DNA of 64,000 bases from Lacticaseibacillus hulanensis (GCF_004010095.1 NZ_RRYD01000007.1:1-64000); one strand, 5' to 3'; shown: positions 31,353 to 40,143, counted from the stretch's first letter. Numbers and translations are program-made. The notes: generated by a model not told the origin, from the letters alone.

Positions 31353-31383
31353 AACCGACCGCCTCGGGGTGATCGGTTTTTTG
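31353..31383 (+). terminator. Intrinsic terminator of dsdA
   Basis: AACCGA (31353-31358) pairs with TCGGTT (31373-31378), with an inner CC/GG extension, then T6. Confidence 0.8.
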
Positions 31384-31481
31384 TTGTCCAGATGGCGGAT
31401 AAATGGGACTTAAGTCGCAAGCGTAGTTGGTGCTGGCGCCGGATAATGAGGGTGTTAAATAACGATTTGGAGGTCATAATA

Positions 31482-31937
31482 ATGAACGCACAACATGTTG
31501 GGTTGTTTGGCGCGCTCGGTTCTTATTTGCACAAGTTTGGCAACTTCACCGGTCGCAGCAGTCGCAGTGAGTACTGGTGGATGATAATTTGGGATGTCTT
31601 CTTTGTTCTCGCTTTGGGGTTCGTCGAGAATCTGACGCACACCAACATTGAACATGATCAGCTGTTTGCCACGCTGACGTCGGGGAGCATCCTGGCGATT
31701 CTGTTCGAGGTGATTTACATCGCGTACGAGTTTGGTAACTTTAGCCTGACGGTCCGCCGGTTCCGCGACGCGGGGGTGAACGCCTACCTGTCCATCCTCA
31801 CGCTGCTTCCGCTTAGCCATTTTCTCTGGTACTCAGAGTTGAACTTTGGCTACTACGCGAATGCGGCGGTGAGCGTCGTGGTGGTGGCGGTGTCCTTCTA
31901 CATGCTGTACGTCGCGTTGAAGCCAAGCAAAGAGTAA
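31482..31937 (+). CDS. DUF805 family membrane protein
   Basis: 151 residues, a paralogue of 5245-5700. Signature elements are YLHKFGNFTGRSSRSEYWW near the N-terminus and the loop LTVRRFRDAGVNAYLS. Four membrane helices are predicted. The frame opens at 31350 inside the dsdA terminator, but ATG 31482 has TTGGAGG nine bases upstream. Unknown function. It is a single gene bounded by terminators. Confidence 0.85.
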   Translation: MNAQHVGLFGALGSYLHKFGNFTGRSSRSEYWWMIIWDVFFVLALGFVENLTHTNIEHDQLFATLTSGSILAILFEVIYIAYEFGNFSLTVRRFRDAGVNAYLSILTLLPLSHFLWYSELNFGYYANAAVSVVVVAVSFYMLYVALKPSKE

Positions 31938-31955
31938 TCGCTGAATCACGCATTG

Positions 31956-31992
31956 ACCCGCGGTGGGTGAGGGTGACCCGCCGCGGGTTTTT
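31956..31992 (+). terminator. Intrinsic terminator
   Basis: ACCCGCGGTGGGT pairs with ACCCGCCGCGGGT, with T5 following. Confidence 0.92.
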
Positions 31993-32022
31993 ACGTGCTT
32001 TTTTTGTCGGTGTCGGCTAATT

Positions 32023-32225
32023 GGGCCGAGACAAAACGGAAAAGTGGCGCGAGTGCGAATTTGGGACAGGTAATATTTTGAAAATATGCGCAGAAAAGCA
32101 GTGAAAACGGTCCGTGATTCCGGGTGAAAGTCACTCTTTGGTGGATTTGCAGGTGATTTTCATTCCAAAAAATATGTCCTGTCCCAAATTCGCAGCAGCG
32201 GCACTTTTCCGTTTAGTCTCGGCGC
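32023..32225. repeat. 203-bp MITE-like element with 48-bp inverted repeats
   Basis: The left arm (32023-32070, ending GCGAATTTGGGACAGG) and the right arm (32178-32225, beginning CCTGTCCCAAATTCGC) are reverse complements over 48 positions with about six or seven mismatches, most of them in the middle. The 107-bp centre holds no ORF. It is clearly neither a terminator nor part of the neighbouring genes. Size and structure fit a miniature inverted-repeat transposable element or a foldback element; a target duplication is not obvious. Confidence 0.7.
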
Positions 32226-32344
32226 TTTTGCCAAGTTACTGGCTGTTTAGCGATTGTTTTCCTATAATGAAGGCAAAGTTGACGGGCGCGCCGCTGTGTG
32301 GGTGGCAGCGGAGCGCATTTTTCAAGGTGAAAGGATCTGGGTCC

Positions 32345-33115
32345 ATGGCGCAACAGATATACGCAATGAGTGATATTCACGGGTATTTAGACGCGTTCGA
32401 TGCGGCGCTGGCCAAGGTGCCGCTAACGCAAAGCGACGTGATGCTCCTAATTATGGGTGATCTGATTGATGGTGGGCCGCAAAGCTGCCAGGTGCTGACA
32501 CGCGTTAAGGCGTTGTGCGCGGAGTATCCGGAAAAGGTGCACTTCCTGATTGGCAACCACGACGTCATGTTCCTGGACCTGCTGGCATCGGGTGACCGCG
32601 ACTGGCTGGCGCACGACCAGAAGCTGATTACGACGCAGAGCTTCTTGGATGAGGCGGAGTGGCGTCAGCTGGTGGCAGATTTGCGGACGCAGCCGTGGCG
32701 GATTGTGGAGCTCATTCAGGCGGCGATTATTGGCGCACAGCCGGAGCTAATTCGCTGGCTAGACAACCAGCGCGGCCAGCTGTTTTACGAGACTGCGACG
32801 CAGATTTTCGTGCACGCCGGTGTTGACGAGAGCATGGGCGATTACTGGCGCGGGGGCACGGACCGCGAAACCTTTTACTGGAAGTACCCGGCGACCACCG
32901 GTAAGTTCGGCAAGATGATTATCGCCGGGCACGTCGGTAGCGCGGAGGTCGCACATGATACTGCTTACCTTGGCCACATCTACTGGGATGGTGCCAGCCA
33001 CATCTTCATCGACGGCACCGTCAAGCAAAGCGGGGTGGTGCCCGTCCTGCACTACGATGGCGTGACGGGTAGGTATGGCGAAGTGGGGGACAAGGGAGAA
33101 GAGGAACTGAGGTAA
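32345..33115 (+). CDS. PPP-type metallophosphatase (serine/threonine phosphatase family)
   Basis: 256 residues with all PPP motifs: MSDIHGYLD (D-x-H-G), MGDLIDGGP (GDxxDRG-like, with Gly in place of Arg), LIGNHDVMFL (GNHD), and later IIAGHVG and HIFIDGT. It binds two metal ions and removes phosphate from phosphoproteins or small molecules such as diadenosine tetraphosphate. The frame is open from 32114 inside the inverted repeat element, but ATG 32345 follows AAAGGA and lies 77 bases after TATAAT (32263-32268). Whether the target is a protein or a nucleotide is uncertain. Confidence 0.88.
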   Translation: MAQQIYAMSDIHGYLDAFDAALAKVPLTQSDVMLLIMGDLIDGGPQSCQVLTRVKALCAEYPEKVHFLIGNHDVMFLDLLASGDRDWLAHDQKLITTQSFLDEAEWRQLVADLRTQPWRIVELIQAAIIGAQPELIRWLDNQRGQLFYETATQIFVHAGVDESMGDYWRGGTDRETFYWKYPATTGKFGKMIIAGHVGSAEVAHDTAYLGHIYWDGASHIFIDGTVKQSGVVPVLHYDGVTGRYGEVGDKGEEELR

Positions 33116-33514
33116 TGCGATTTACCAGGAATGAAGTTGCTTGTTATTAGCCCCTGCGTGGTTATCCATCATCTTTTTTGTATTTGAACAAATAAAGCGT
33201 TGACAATGTTATGCCTTCAGGGGTTTAATTAAACCAGAATCACCAACAACTTAAGAAAATAATCGGCCGATTGTTCGAAATAAGTGTTATCTAATTAGGA
33301 TTGCGAATGTGCAACACTTGATTAATAACCTGATTTTCGTAAATTCTAGCGTTTATACGCCGGAAGCAATCGACCGTTTTTTTGCGCTCGAATTACGATG
33401 ATCGGATGTATTGGGTGATTCGAGAATTGTTTGCTGTTAGGCTGCGAGTCGGTGAACGTGTAATAACGGCATTCGACGATAATTAAGGCCCAGCATAGCG
33501 GAGAAGGTACGTTT
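33116..33514. other. AT-rich gap before an orphan gene
   Basis: No supported gene, repeat or terminator. Composition shifts to AT-rich and stays so on and off until about 39.5 kb, consistent with an acquired segment. The promoter of the 33515 gene presumably lies in the last 100 bases. Confidence 0.4.
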
Positions 33515-34858
33515 ATGTCAGCACAATATTTTGCCGATAATAGCCAGCGGGGAATGTTCACGATCCTGCCGCTGAAGTACGACGAGAAGAAGAATCCCAA
33601 TGATTTTACGGAAAAAAGTTTCGGCTTGCCGCTCGCATTGGCAAAGAAGCAACCACAGTTTCAATCAGCAGATTTTATCCAGCTGATGAACCACAAGTGC
33701 GCGGTAGACGGCAGATTTGTGCGGCGGTGGGTGCTTGACCTGCCCAAGGATGTAATCAAGTTAGAGAATGCGGAGCAACCAGTTGCGTTCCATTTTACCG
33801 ATTTTCAGGTCTTTATCTTCAACAACGGGATTGCCTTCCTCACCGCTTACCTCGAGTATGCGAATGTGGACGCGCGTGAAGTTTACGATTTTTTCCAGCC
33901 AGGGTACACGGTGGAAGAAGGGGCAAAGCTGCGCAGGAGTTTCATTGAGCAGGTTCAGGACAAAATCCTTGACCACATCGCGCCGAAGTTGGAGTGGTTC
34001 ACCGATGATTATCTAAGTGGAAATAACGAAAACAGTGCGGGCGGCCCTCAAGACGCTGAGACTTCAAGTGACGTGTACTTGTCCGACTTGATTACAAAGG
34101 ATGCTTACCGGATGAACGTCGCTTTTTCAAGGGCGCGATTCAATTCGCCTGAGGAGTTGGAGCAACCCACCTACAATCTGCATCGCATGGTGGACTTGCG
34201 GCTACCATTCAGCGATTCATCTGAACACGACGTCAGGTATGTGACTGGAGCTAAGGATGTTGACGATAAGCGTTACGGCTGGGGATGTGCAATCACGTCG
34301 CAGGAATTGTCCTACGTTTACGCAAAGAAGAAGGATGGCCCATCGCTTCCAGTGCGCGCGAACGATGACTTGTTGCTGCTAATGCTGGTGATGTATCAAA
34401 AATACGAAAGCATGAGCATCAACGAAAAAATCCACGCGCGTTACATGAAAGCCGACGCGCGCAGACCAGCCAGTGTTAGCCGGCTCAAACAAGAAGCATT
34501 GAACTTAATTGCCTATGAAACCCTGGCACCGTCCCAGATTTCGCGCTGGAATAATGTCTGCGAAATCTACCGTGAATTACTTGATTTGACGGGTGTCGAT
34601 GAAACCATCGCGGAAGTCAAAGACAAGGTCAGCATGTTGACGGAGGAGCAAGATCGCAGCGATGCGGCGCGGGACAACGCCATCAGTATGGTGATTACCG
34701 TTTTCGGGTTAGTTTCCATTATCTCTGCGATTTTGCAGACGGTGGACTACCTGGACAGCCGGTCACCAATCATGTGGGTCAGCTTTATTGGCTCGCTGGT
34801 GGTGGTGCTGGTGTTTGGGATTTACTTGGGCATGAGATGGACACATAAGAGAGGCTAA
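33515..34858 (+). CDS. Orphan membrane-anchored protein of unknown function
   Basis: 447 residues. The first 375 are soluble, with mixed alpha/beta segments (GMFTILPLKYDEKKN, FHFTDFQVFIFNNGIAFLTAYLEY, YGWGCAITSQELSYVYAKKK). A charged coiled-coil-like stretch (ETIAEVKDKVSMLTEEQDRSD) and two closely spaced membrane helices follow (ITVFGLVSIISAILQTV and MWVSFIGSLVVVLVFGIYLG). The bulky cytosolic domain with a C-terminal two-helix hairpin recalls the topology of CorA-like proteins, but no signature (GMN) is present. ATG 33515 follows GGAGAAGG. I cannot assign a family. It is followed by other orphan genes. Confidence 0.6.
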   Translation: MSAQYFADNSQRGMFTILPLKYDEKKNPNDFTEKSFGLPLALAKKQPQFQSADFIQLMNHKCAVDGRFVRRWVLDLPKDVIKLENAEQPVAFHFTDFQVFIFNNGIAFLTAYLEYANVDAREVYDFFQPGYTVEEGAKLRRSFIEQVQDKILDHIAPKLEWFTDDYLSGNNENSAGGPQDAETSSDVYLSDLITKDAYRMNVAFSRARFNSPEELEQPTYNLHRMVDLRLPFSDSSEHDVRYVTGAKDVDDKRYGWGCAITSQELSYVYAKKKDGPSLPVRANDDLLLLMLVMYQKYESMSINEKIHARYMKADARRPASVSRLKQEALNLIAYETLAPSQISRWNNVCEIYRELLDLTGVDETIAEVKDKVSMLTEEQDRSDAARDNAISMVITVFGLVSIISAILQTVDYLDSRSPIMWVSFIGSLVVVLVFGIYLGMRWTHKRG

Positions 34859-35000
34859 GTGGAATTGGTTATGGTTCTACTGTGAAATGTAGTGAATGGT
34901 ATTTCAGGATAAGTCGTCTAACGTTCCAACAAATAACGATATTTACGTTGCTACAAAGATTAAATAATCAACAATAGTAGCTAATTAGGAGAATGAACAT

Positions 35001-35606
35001 ATGACAAGTGAAAAGACACTATCAACAAATCGACAATTTTTCGATTTCTTTGCAGACAAAAACGAGCACGCATTGTCAGATGGGTACTACACGTACAAAA
35101 AACCAACAAAACAGACGAGTGGTTACGTAACACTTTATGATGAATTTGTTAGCGGCGAGTTTAATGGTGATAAGGACAACCAGTGTCTATACCAGTGTCT
35201 TAAGGCATGGGAAGAGAATAAGCTTCCTAAAAACGGGATTCAGATTTGGGGCAAACTACATCCAAACACCGATGAGGACAGCCTTCCAGGTAAAATAATT
35301 CATGATTTGTCCGAGCTGAACTTTTTGAATGATTTCAAGCAAGTGGATAATCTCAACATTCTTAATCCTGATAAAAATCCTGGTGGGCCATCAAATCAAA
35401 AATGGCACCTTTTCGTGGGTGTTTTTGCATATATGCTTGTCTGTGGAGTGACTAAGAAAAATGATGATGAAACGTGGTATATCAACGACTGTAAATCATA
35501 TTTTGATAAAGCTTATAAAAAAACAAGCAGCAAGCATCTGAATCTTTGGTTGATTGAAAACCATAATGGCGCTAAACTCCCTGATGTGTCCGTCAAGATA
35601 GTTTAG
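35001..35606 (+). CDS. Orphan soluble protein, low GC
   Basis: 201 residues with AGGAG upstream of ATG 35001. Lysine-, asparagine- and aspartate-rich and clearly lower in GC than the host operons. No signal peptide or membrane helix. Aromatic-rich segments (YYTYKKPTKQTSGYVTLYDE, NQKWHLFVGVFAYMLVCGV, HLNLWLIENHNG) suggest a compact alpha/beta domain. No family is recognised. Composition and the neighbouring broken genes point to horizontal acquisition. It has a terminator downstream. Confidence 0.55.
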   Translation: MTSEKTLSTNRQFFDFFADKNEHALSDGYYTYKKPTKQTSGYVTLYDEFVSGEFNGDKDNQCLYQCLKAWEENKLPKNGIQIWGKLHPNTDEDSLPGKIIHDLSELNFLNDFKQVDNLNILNPDKNPGGPSNQKWHLFVGVFAYMLVCGVTKKNDDETWYINDCKSYFDKAYKKTSSKHLNLWLIENHNGAKLPDVSVKIV

Positions 35607-35675
35607 GCTGATTTAGATTGGGTGACTGCAAGCATCTAATCGTCACAACAATTGAACGGCAATAATCACAAATAT

Positions 35676-35728
35676 GCCAGCATGACAGACTTCGCTGTAA
35701 CGTGAAGAGCGGCATGCCGGCTTTTTTT
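35676..35728 (+). terminator. Terminator of the 35001 gene
   Basis: GCCAGCATG (35676-35684) pairs with CATGCCGGC (one mismatch) across a long loop and is followed by T7. Confidence 0.65.
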
Positions 35729-35852
35729 GCGGTATGGTATGAAATCTATAGCTGTTTTTGTTTTGTCTCAGCAAAATGATAAGCCTGTTTGCATATGACT
35801 ACAGCAAAGAGCCGGCATTCAGAACTAATGCTATCTTATTGAACACCACGAA

Positions 35853-36329
35853 TTATGCATCAAACTTGAACTTCTCCTTCAGCGGAATAAACCGATTAAA
35901 GATCTCCGTCCCCTTAGCCTCGTACCCATCCAGCAGCAGGTCAACTTCCTGCGGTGAGTAGGTGTAATTGCTCTTGTTGCTGAGATTAACAATCAGCCGG
36001 GCATCCAAAAAGACGGCTTCCATACGCTTGGTGGCAAGTTCGCGGAACAAGGCGTGTTTTTTGTCGTCGGTTGCGGGCTCGGTGTTTTCAAACGCAAAGC
36101 TAGTTGGGAGCTCGTTCCATAGCGTCATTGGCGAATCGAAATAGGCGCGAATTGCCAGCCCTTGCTTGTGATATTTCCGGAATAGTTCCTGAATATCGGC
36201 AAGGGTGGCTTCGTAGCGTGAATTGTAGGCTAGGTTGGCCAGCTTATTCATGTCCAGATACAGTTGGCTCATGCGTTTTTCGGCCAACCGGCGGAATTTC
36301 TCGTTGCGCGTTTCGGTATGTATCTCCAT
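35853..36329 (-). CDS. Orphan protein made of two internal repeats
   Basis: 158 residues from ATG 36329 with GGGGAG nine bases upstream. The protein contains two similar units of about 75 residues: FRRLAEKRMSQLYLDMNKLA / YNSRYEATLADIQELF, and FRELATKRMEAVFLDARLIV / NKSNYTYSPQEVDLLL. Each unit has the pattern FRxLAxKRM-x4-LD-x6-NL-x3-S-x-Y, then a YHKQGLAIRAYF or YEAKGTEIFNRF segment. All-helical, soluble, no recognised family. The duplicated helical fold could be a protein-binding module. Confidence 0.6.
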   Translation of the reverse strand: MEIHTETRNEKFRRLAEKRMSQLYLDMNKLANLAYNSRYEATLADIQELFRKYHKQGLAIRAYFDSPMTLWNELPTSFAFENTEPATDDKKHALFRELATKRMEAVFLDARLIVNLSNKSNYTYSPQEVDLLLDGYEAKGTEIFNRFIPLKEKFKFDA

Positions 36330-36610
36330 AATTGTGCTCCCCGTGGATTTTGGCTTCATTTTAACTTGCGGTTTGGGCCAGGTCAAAGCACTGTGGTTAT
36401 TTGCGGCGTAAAAGCCTCGTTATTTACGCACTGATAAGTATATAATACCAGTTTTAAAGAAATGAACACAAAATGTACGGGAGGAAGGTTGCGCCACCGC
36501 TCAACGTGGTGTATTCTTTGAACCACAAACGGGAGGCGAGCGGATGGTCGGGCGATGCCTTCAGTTGTTTTGATGGTTAGCTAGATGCCTGTAAAAAGGT
36601 AAACAATAAG

Positions 36611-36803
36611 ATGTTAACGACGACACGGGACCGCACGGCGGCTTTGACCGTTAAGTACGAGGACGAGTACGTACGCTTCTTCATTAATGCAGAATGCAGG
36701 GCTGCACGGCTGTCCTGCTTGGTGCGTGGGGAACGTTGCGGTGTTTGATGCAGATACGTGGACGATGATTGAAGCGTTTGAAGATAAGGGGGAGTCACGA
36801 TGA
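36611..36803 (+). pseudogene. Frameshifted small ORF overlapping the phosphoesterase-like gene
   Basis: ATG 36611 encodes TTTRDRTAALTVKYEDEYVR and reads into FFINAECRAARLSC before a stop near 36749. The +1 frame then gives GNVAVFDADTWTMIEAFEDK and ends at TGA 36801-36803, overlapping the next ATG as ATGA. The two halves look like one protein of about 64 residues broken by a frameshift around 36700-36730. The function is unknown; the ATGA overlap implies translational coupling to the phosphoesterase-like gene. Confidence 0.4.
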
Positions 36804-37528
36804 TATATGCCATTGCTGATTTGCTTTTTGGCTCACCGGGGTGGCATGAGGAGGAAGATGCGGCCAAGATTGAAAATTGGCGCGAAGTTGTGCGACCTGA
36901 GGATGAGGTCTATATCCTAGGCGATTTTTCAACAGCCGATGGTGAAGCGACGCAGAAAATTTTGAGCCAGCTACCCGGGCGTAAAATCTTGGTGCGCGGG
37001 GAGCAAGATAAGTTTCTGGATGACCCCAAATTTGATCAATCGGTCTTTGAACGGGTTTGTGAGATTACTAGCTTTGAGGCAGAATCCAGGGACTACAAGG
37101 TGTGTCATTACCCATTAGTGGACTATGACAAAATTAGTCGCGGTCAGCGTCTGTTGTACGGTCACGTTAGGGATGAACAGCGGGAATTTTTCGCCGGCCT
37201 GTTGACCCCGAACGCGGTAAACGTGTCCGCCAGTACAATCAACAACACGCCCATCAGCATTGCCCAGATTGAAGAACAAATCAAAGCGCAATGGCGGGAC
37301 AGAGTAACATATGTGGCAAGTACCGCCAATCAATATCAGGCAATCGTGCCAGAAAGTTTTTGTGAACCTGAGACAGTGCGTGGCTTAGATCAAGAAGCCT
37401 GCGAATGGCTGATTGTTAAGCTTGTGGCAGCAATGATGCGCGGATCGTTTATTGGGTACTCCGACAATGATCTGTACTCTGTGCCTGTATGGCTAATCGA
37501 CGAGGCACGCAAAGATGCGGAAGGATAA
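36800..37528 (+). CDS. Degenerate calcineurin-like phosphoesterase
   Basis: 242 residues. Residues 1-120 follow the small phosphoesterase layout (D..F...N / GDF / GNHD / HYP / GH), but key ligands differ. The first motif reads AIADLLFGSPGWHE (His of DxH lost), GDF is kept (ILGDFS), GNHD has become RGEQDKF, HYPL is kept (VCHYPLVDY), and the GHxH segment is LYGHVRDEQ. Loss of the Asn and several His suggests that catalysis is lost or altered. The C-terminal 100 residues are unrelated (DQEACEWLIVKLVAAMMRGS). ATG overlaps the upstream broken ORF. Confidence 0.6.
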   Translation: MIYAIADLLFGSPGWHEEEDAAKIENWREVVRPEDEVYILGDFSTADGEATQKILSQLPGRKILVRGEQDKFLDDPKFDQSVFERVCEITSFEAESRDYKVCHYPLVDYDKISRGQRLLYGHVRDEQREFFAGLLTPNAVNVSASTINNTPISIAQIEEQIKAQWRDRVTYVASTANQYQAIVPESFCEPETVRGLDQEACEWLIVKLVAAMMRGSFIGYSDNDLYSVPVWLIDEARKDAEG

Positions 37529-37539
37529 CCGCAATTACA

Positions 37540-37581
37540 AATCACCCCACTCACATTTATTTGTGAGCGGGGTGATTTTTT
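37540..37581 (+). terminator. Intrinsic terminator
   Basis: AATCACCCCACTCACA pairs with TGTGAGCGGGGTGATT around TTTATT, with T6 following. Confidence 0.9.
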
Positions 37582-37964
37582 GTTCAGTGGCGGTTAGGTA
37601 GCACTACTAGGTGCGGGCGGCATCAATCTATCTGCCCCCGACTTAGTCATTAATTGAACTGCTGCGCGTGCGCAGATTGGGTATTCACTGTTCGACAATC
37701 TATATTATTGAGCAATGGCTCACGATCGAAGACCAAATTCCCCAATTCGTCCCCCAAATAATATAAAGTGGCGAAATTGAGTAGAAAGGCGGTAATTGCC
37801 TATAATCCTGATATTATGGGGCTCAGGGTCTTATTATGGATGAAGCTCAGTCAGGCAGCAATCGCATTAAGCCGAAAAATATCATACAAAAGTGTTTTAT
37901 TTCCCCCGTAAAGGTGTATTATAGTAGTCGTCAAGTCACCAGGTCAACCAATCAGGAGGTCTCA
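37582..37964. other. Intergenic stretch without a gene
   Basis: About 380 AT-rich bases. A frame open from 37836 belongs to the next gene but has no start signal before 37965. The sequence TTATAGTAG near 37919 could hold the promoter of that gene. Nothing else is recognised. Confidence 0.35.
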
Positions 37965-38531
37965 ATGAAACATTATTCGCGAATGGAGCTAGTTGCACCG
38001 AAGTTGAGCAAAGACGATATCGACATCATCGGCCAGCGGTACATGCCACAGATTGAGAAGTTCCGGCAGCAGCGCCGATTTGCCGACGTTGACCGGTTTG
38101 AAGGCATCATGATGGATGAAGTTAACGACACGAATCAGGCCTTGGCGGATGACCAGACGCAATCATTTCTCGCCGAAAAGTTAGGAAAGGGCCGGGCAAT
38201 CGTCGTGGTCAAAGTAAACGGGAATCGAGTTGGGGAACTCGCTGCGTTTGTGCTGGTCGCAGCGGCGAAAACGGCGGCGGGGAAAAATACATCACCAAGC
38301 GGGCCGGCCGGGGATGAACAAACTGAGTTGCGTGTCAGCCTGAGGAACCAGTTAAGCACGGTCAGTGTTGAAGCTGGCCTCAAGATGATTAGCAAGTTGA
38401 TACGGGAATGGCCCGGTGAGTGCTACTTTTCCAATCAACGCGTTGACCACTACACGGATCAGCCGCGTGATGCATGGAAGCGAATTGGGGGGGGACTTGA
38501 ACGCTATTTCGTTAAGAACTGGCCTAACTGA
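37965..38531 (+). CDS. Orphan soluble protein with a G8 tract
   Basis: 188 residues from ATG 37965 with CAGGAGG upstream. Charged and soluble (HYSRMELVAPKLSKDDIDII, then FAKL-like helices), with a small hydrophobic core segment (AIVVVKVNGNRVGELAAFVL) that is not long enough for a membrane protein. The codons for Ile-Gly-Gly-Gly near the C-terminus contain eight consecutive G (38487-38494), a slippage-prone run. No recognised family. Confidence 0.55.
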   Translation: MKHYSRMELVAPKLSKDDIDIIGQRYMPQIEKFRQQRRFADVDRFEGIMMDEVNDTNQALADDQTQSFLAEKLGKGRAIVVVKVNGNRVGELAAFVLVAAAKTAAGKNTSPSGPAGDEQTELRVSLRNQLSTVSVEAGLKMISKLIREWPGECYFSNQRVDHYTDQPRDAWKRIGGGLERYFVKNWPN

Positions 38532-38581
38532 ATTCTGACACGCTGTCGCTCTGTAACGCACAATATAAAGGAGACTGTCTA

Positions 38582-39298
38582 ATGTCAATTATTAAGCACG
38601 CAATGCTATTCAATTATTTTCAGCAAGCCGGTCAAGGCAACGAGGCATATCGCGATGAACTTGAACACAGCGATGACATGATTCAGACAATTACACACTT
38701 GGCCAACCAGGAACAGGTTACCGTGCCATACCTGATGCCCCTGACGCTGATTGGCGACAATGTGTCAGCAACGCTTGCGACCGCCCTAGATGTCGAAGAA
38801 GAGGACGTTACGTTTTATCCCTTTGTCGTTGCTGAGCCAAGGTCGTTCAGTCGGCGGCGCTTGAACATTCACGTGTTTGCGTTGATGGCTGACAACAGAA
38901 TGTTCTGCCACAGTTTTGATCCAGTCTTCGAGCTGCGTGTGCAAAATCATGCTGGTGAGTGACAAGCGTGGCAGGCGATTGTCGGCCGGTTTGTGATCGT
39001 CAAGGTGGACGTGACGGATGGACACACTGCCATCGCGGATTTGACCCAAGCCGACTTGGCCAAGTTTCGCAGCATTTGCCAAATCCGTTATAGCGGCACG
39101 TTGAACGTCGACTTTTACGGCAACCCAAGTATCTTTGATTCGATTGCGGGTTTTGGCGTATGCCGCAATATTAATCGCGGGACGCTAGCCATCGAGTTTG
39201 ACCCACAAGGTAACGCTGAGGCTCCATTTGCAGAGCGGTGTGCAGATTGGCAGAAGTTCGAGGAACGTTATCAGCCCAACAACTTGGATGTTCGGTAG
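38582..39298 (+). pseudogene. Orphan protein gene interrupted by one in-frame TGA
   Basis: ATG 38582 (AAGGAG upstream) encodes 126 residues, ending QNHAGE at TGA 38960-38962. The same frame continues without another stop as QAWQAIVGRFVIVKVDVTDG and on to TAG 39296. The second half has no ATG and no ribosome binding site (only a GTG at 38993). One nonsense change from TGG or CGA explains it. Restored, the protein would have 238 residues, soluble, with no known family. Alternatively the first half alone is functional. Confidence 0.6.
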
Positions 39299-39463
39299 GT
39301 GCGGGGCATCAGCGTTCACCCAGGCAATGAGGGCGCCGGACTGAGCAGCCCGGCACGCATGTGTAATTGAGCGGACAGTTGGTAGTGTTGCGTCAGGAAA
39401 GCCCCAGCTGGTGAAATAATTCCCCCTTGTATGCTAAAATGATAGCGAAAACAGGAGGCTATC

Positions 39464-39988
39464 ATGGACTTTTTTAACGCGCGTATCTCTTATGCCACCG
39501 CCCAATTGTTGCAGGCGATGATGGATGTGTATCAAGAAGAACGGGGAATTTCAATCACCAAAGCGGGCGCGATTGCACTAGCATATAAGGATGCCAAGTG
39601 GGTGCCAATGGATGCCTGGGACAAGATTCGGGACTATGAACCAGCGGACGTTCCGGAAGCGGACATCAAACCGGCTGCGCTCAAGCTCAAGATACCACTG
39701 GAAAAACCCGTTGAAGATGCTTTGCTGCAATTAAAAGCTGAACTGCCAACGCGACTTGGCGCCTCGTACGTCAAGATGGGCGTCATTATTTCCTATATCC
39801 TTAAGGCGGCATACATTAAGCACTTTGATGAAGATGCCAAGCGGCGGATTGCGCCCGCAAACGGCCAGTCACCAACAGACATCGCCTTTGCCAAGTGCCA
39901 GGCAGAGTTGCAGGCGTTGTTCGGTATTGATCAGGCGCCGTACATCAACGCCAGTCTAAATCGGCTGCGCAAAACGATTGGGGTTTAA
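39464..39988 (+). CDS. Orphan soluble protein
   Basis: 174 residues from ATG 39464 (CAGGAGG; extended -10 TGCTAAAAT ending at 39440). Two helical halves: residues 1-60 (ISYATAQLLQAMMDVYQEER, ITKAGAIALAYKDAKWVP) and 70-174 (PLEKPVEDALLQLKAELPTR, SYVKMGVIISYILKAAYI). Each half has a strand-helix-helix rhythm reminiscent of ribbon-helix-helix proteins, which would suit a small DNA-binding protein, but this is a guess. It precedes the double Rgg-like regulator and may form a unit with it. Confidence 0.55.
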   Translation: MDFFNARISYATAQLLQAMMDVYQEERGISITKAGAIALAYKDAKWVPMDAWDKIRDYEPADVPEADIKPAALKLKIPLEKPVEDALLQLKAELPTRLGASYVKMGVIISYILKAAYIKHFDEDAKRRIAPANGQSPTDIAFAKCQAELQALFGIDQAPYINASLNRLRKTIGV

Positions 39989-40143
39989 CCGGGCAACAGC
40001 GGTATTTGCTTGCGCTGTTAACGGCTACGGACAGGAATGGTGGGGCAAATCAATCAGTTCTGGCGCTGCGTGTCTGGAATTGTTTCTATTTAAGTTACCC
40101 ACAAATTAAATTGCGGATTTCGCATTCAGCAGAGGACAAACAC

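Noticed and set aside
33116-33514. A possible gene in the gap before 33515
   Set aside because: Only short frames without ribosome binding sites, and no protein-like pattern.
36548-36578. A 9-codon ORF after GGGAGGCGAGCGG at 36543
   Set aside because: It has a fair ribosome binding site but ends after nine codons, with no attenuator structure to make it a leader peptide.
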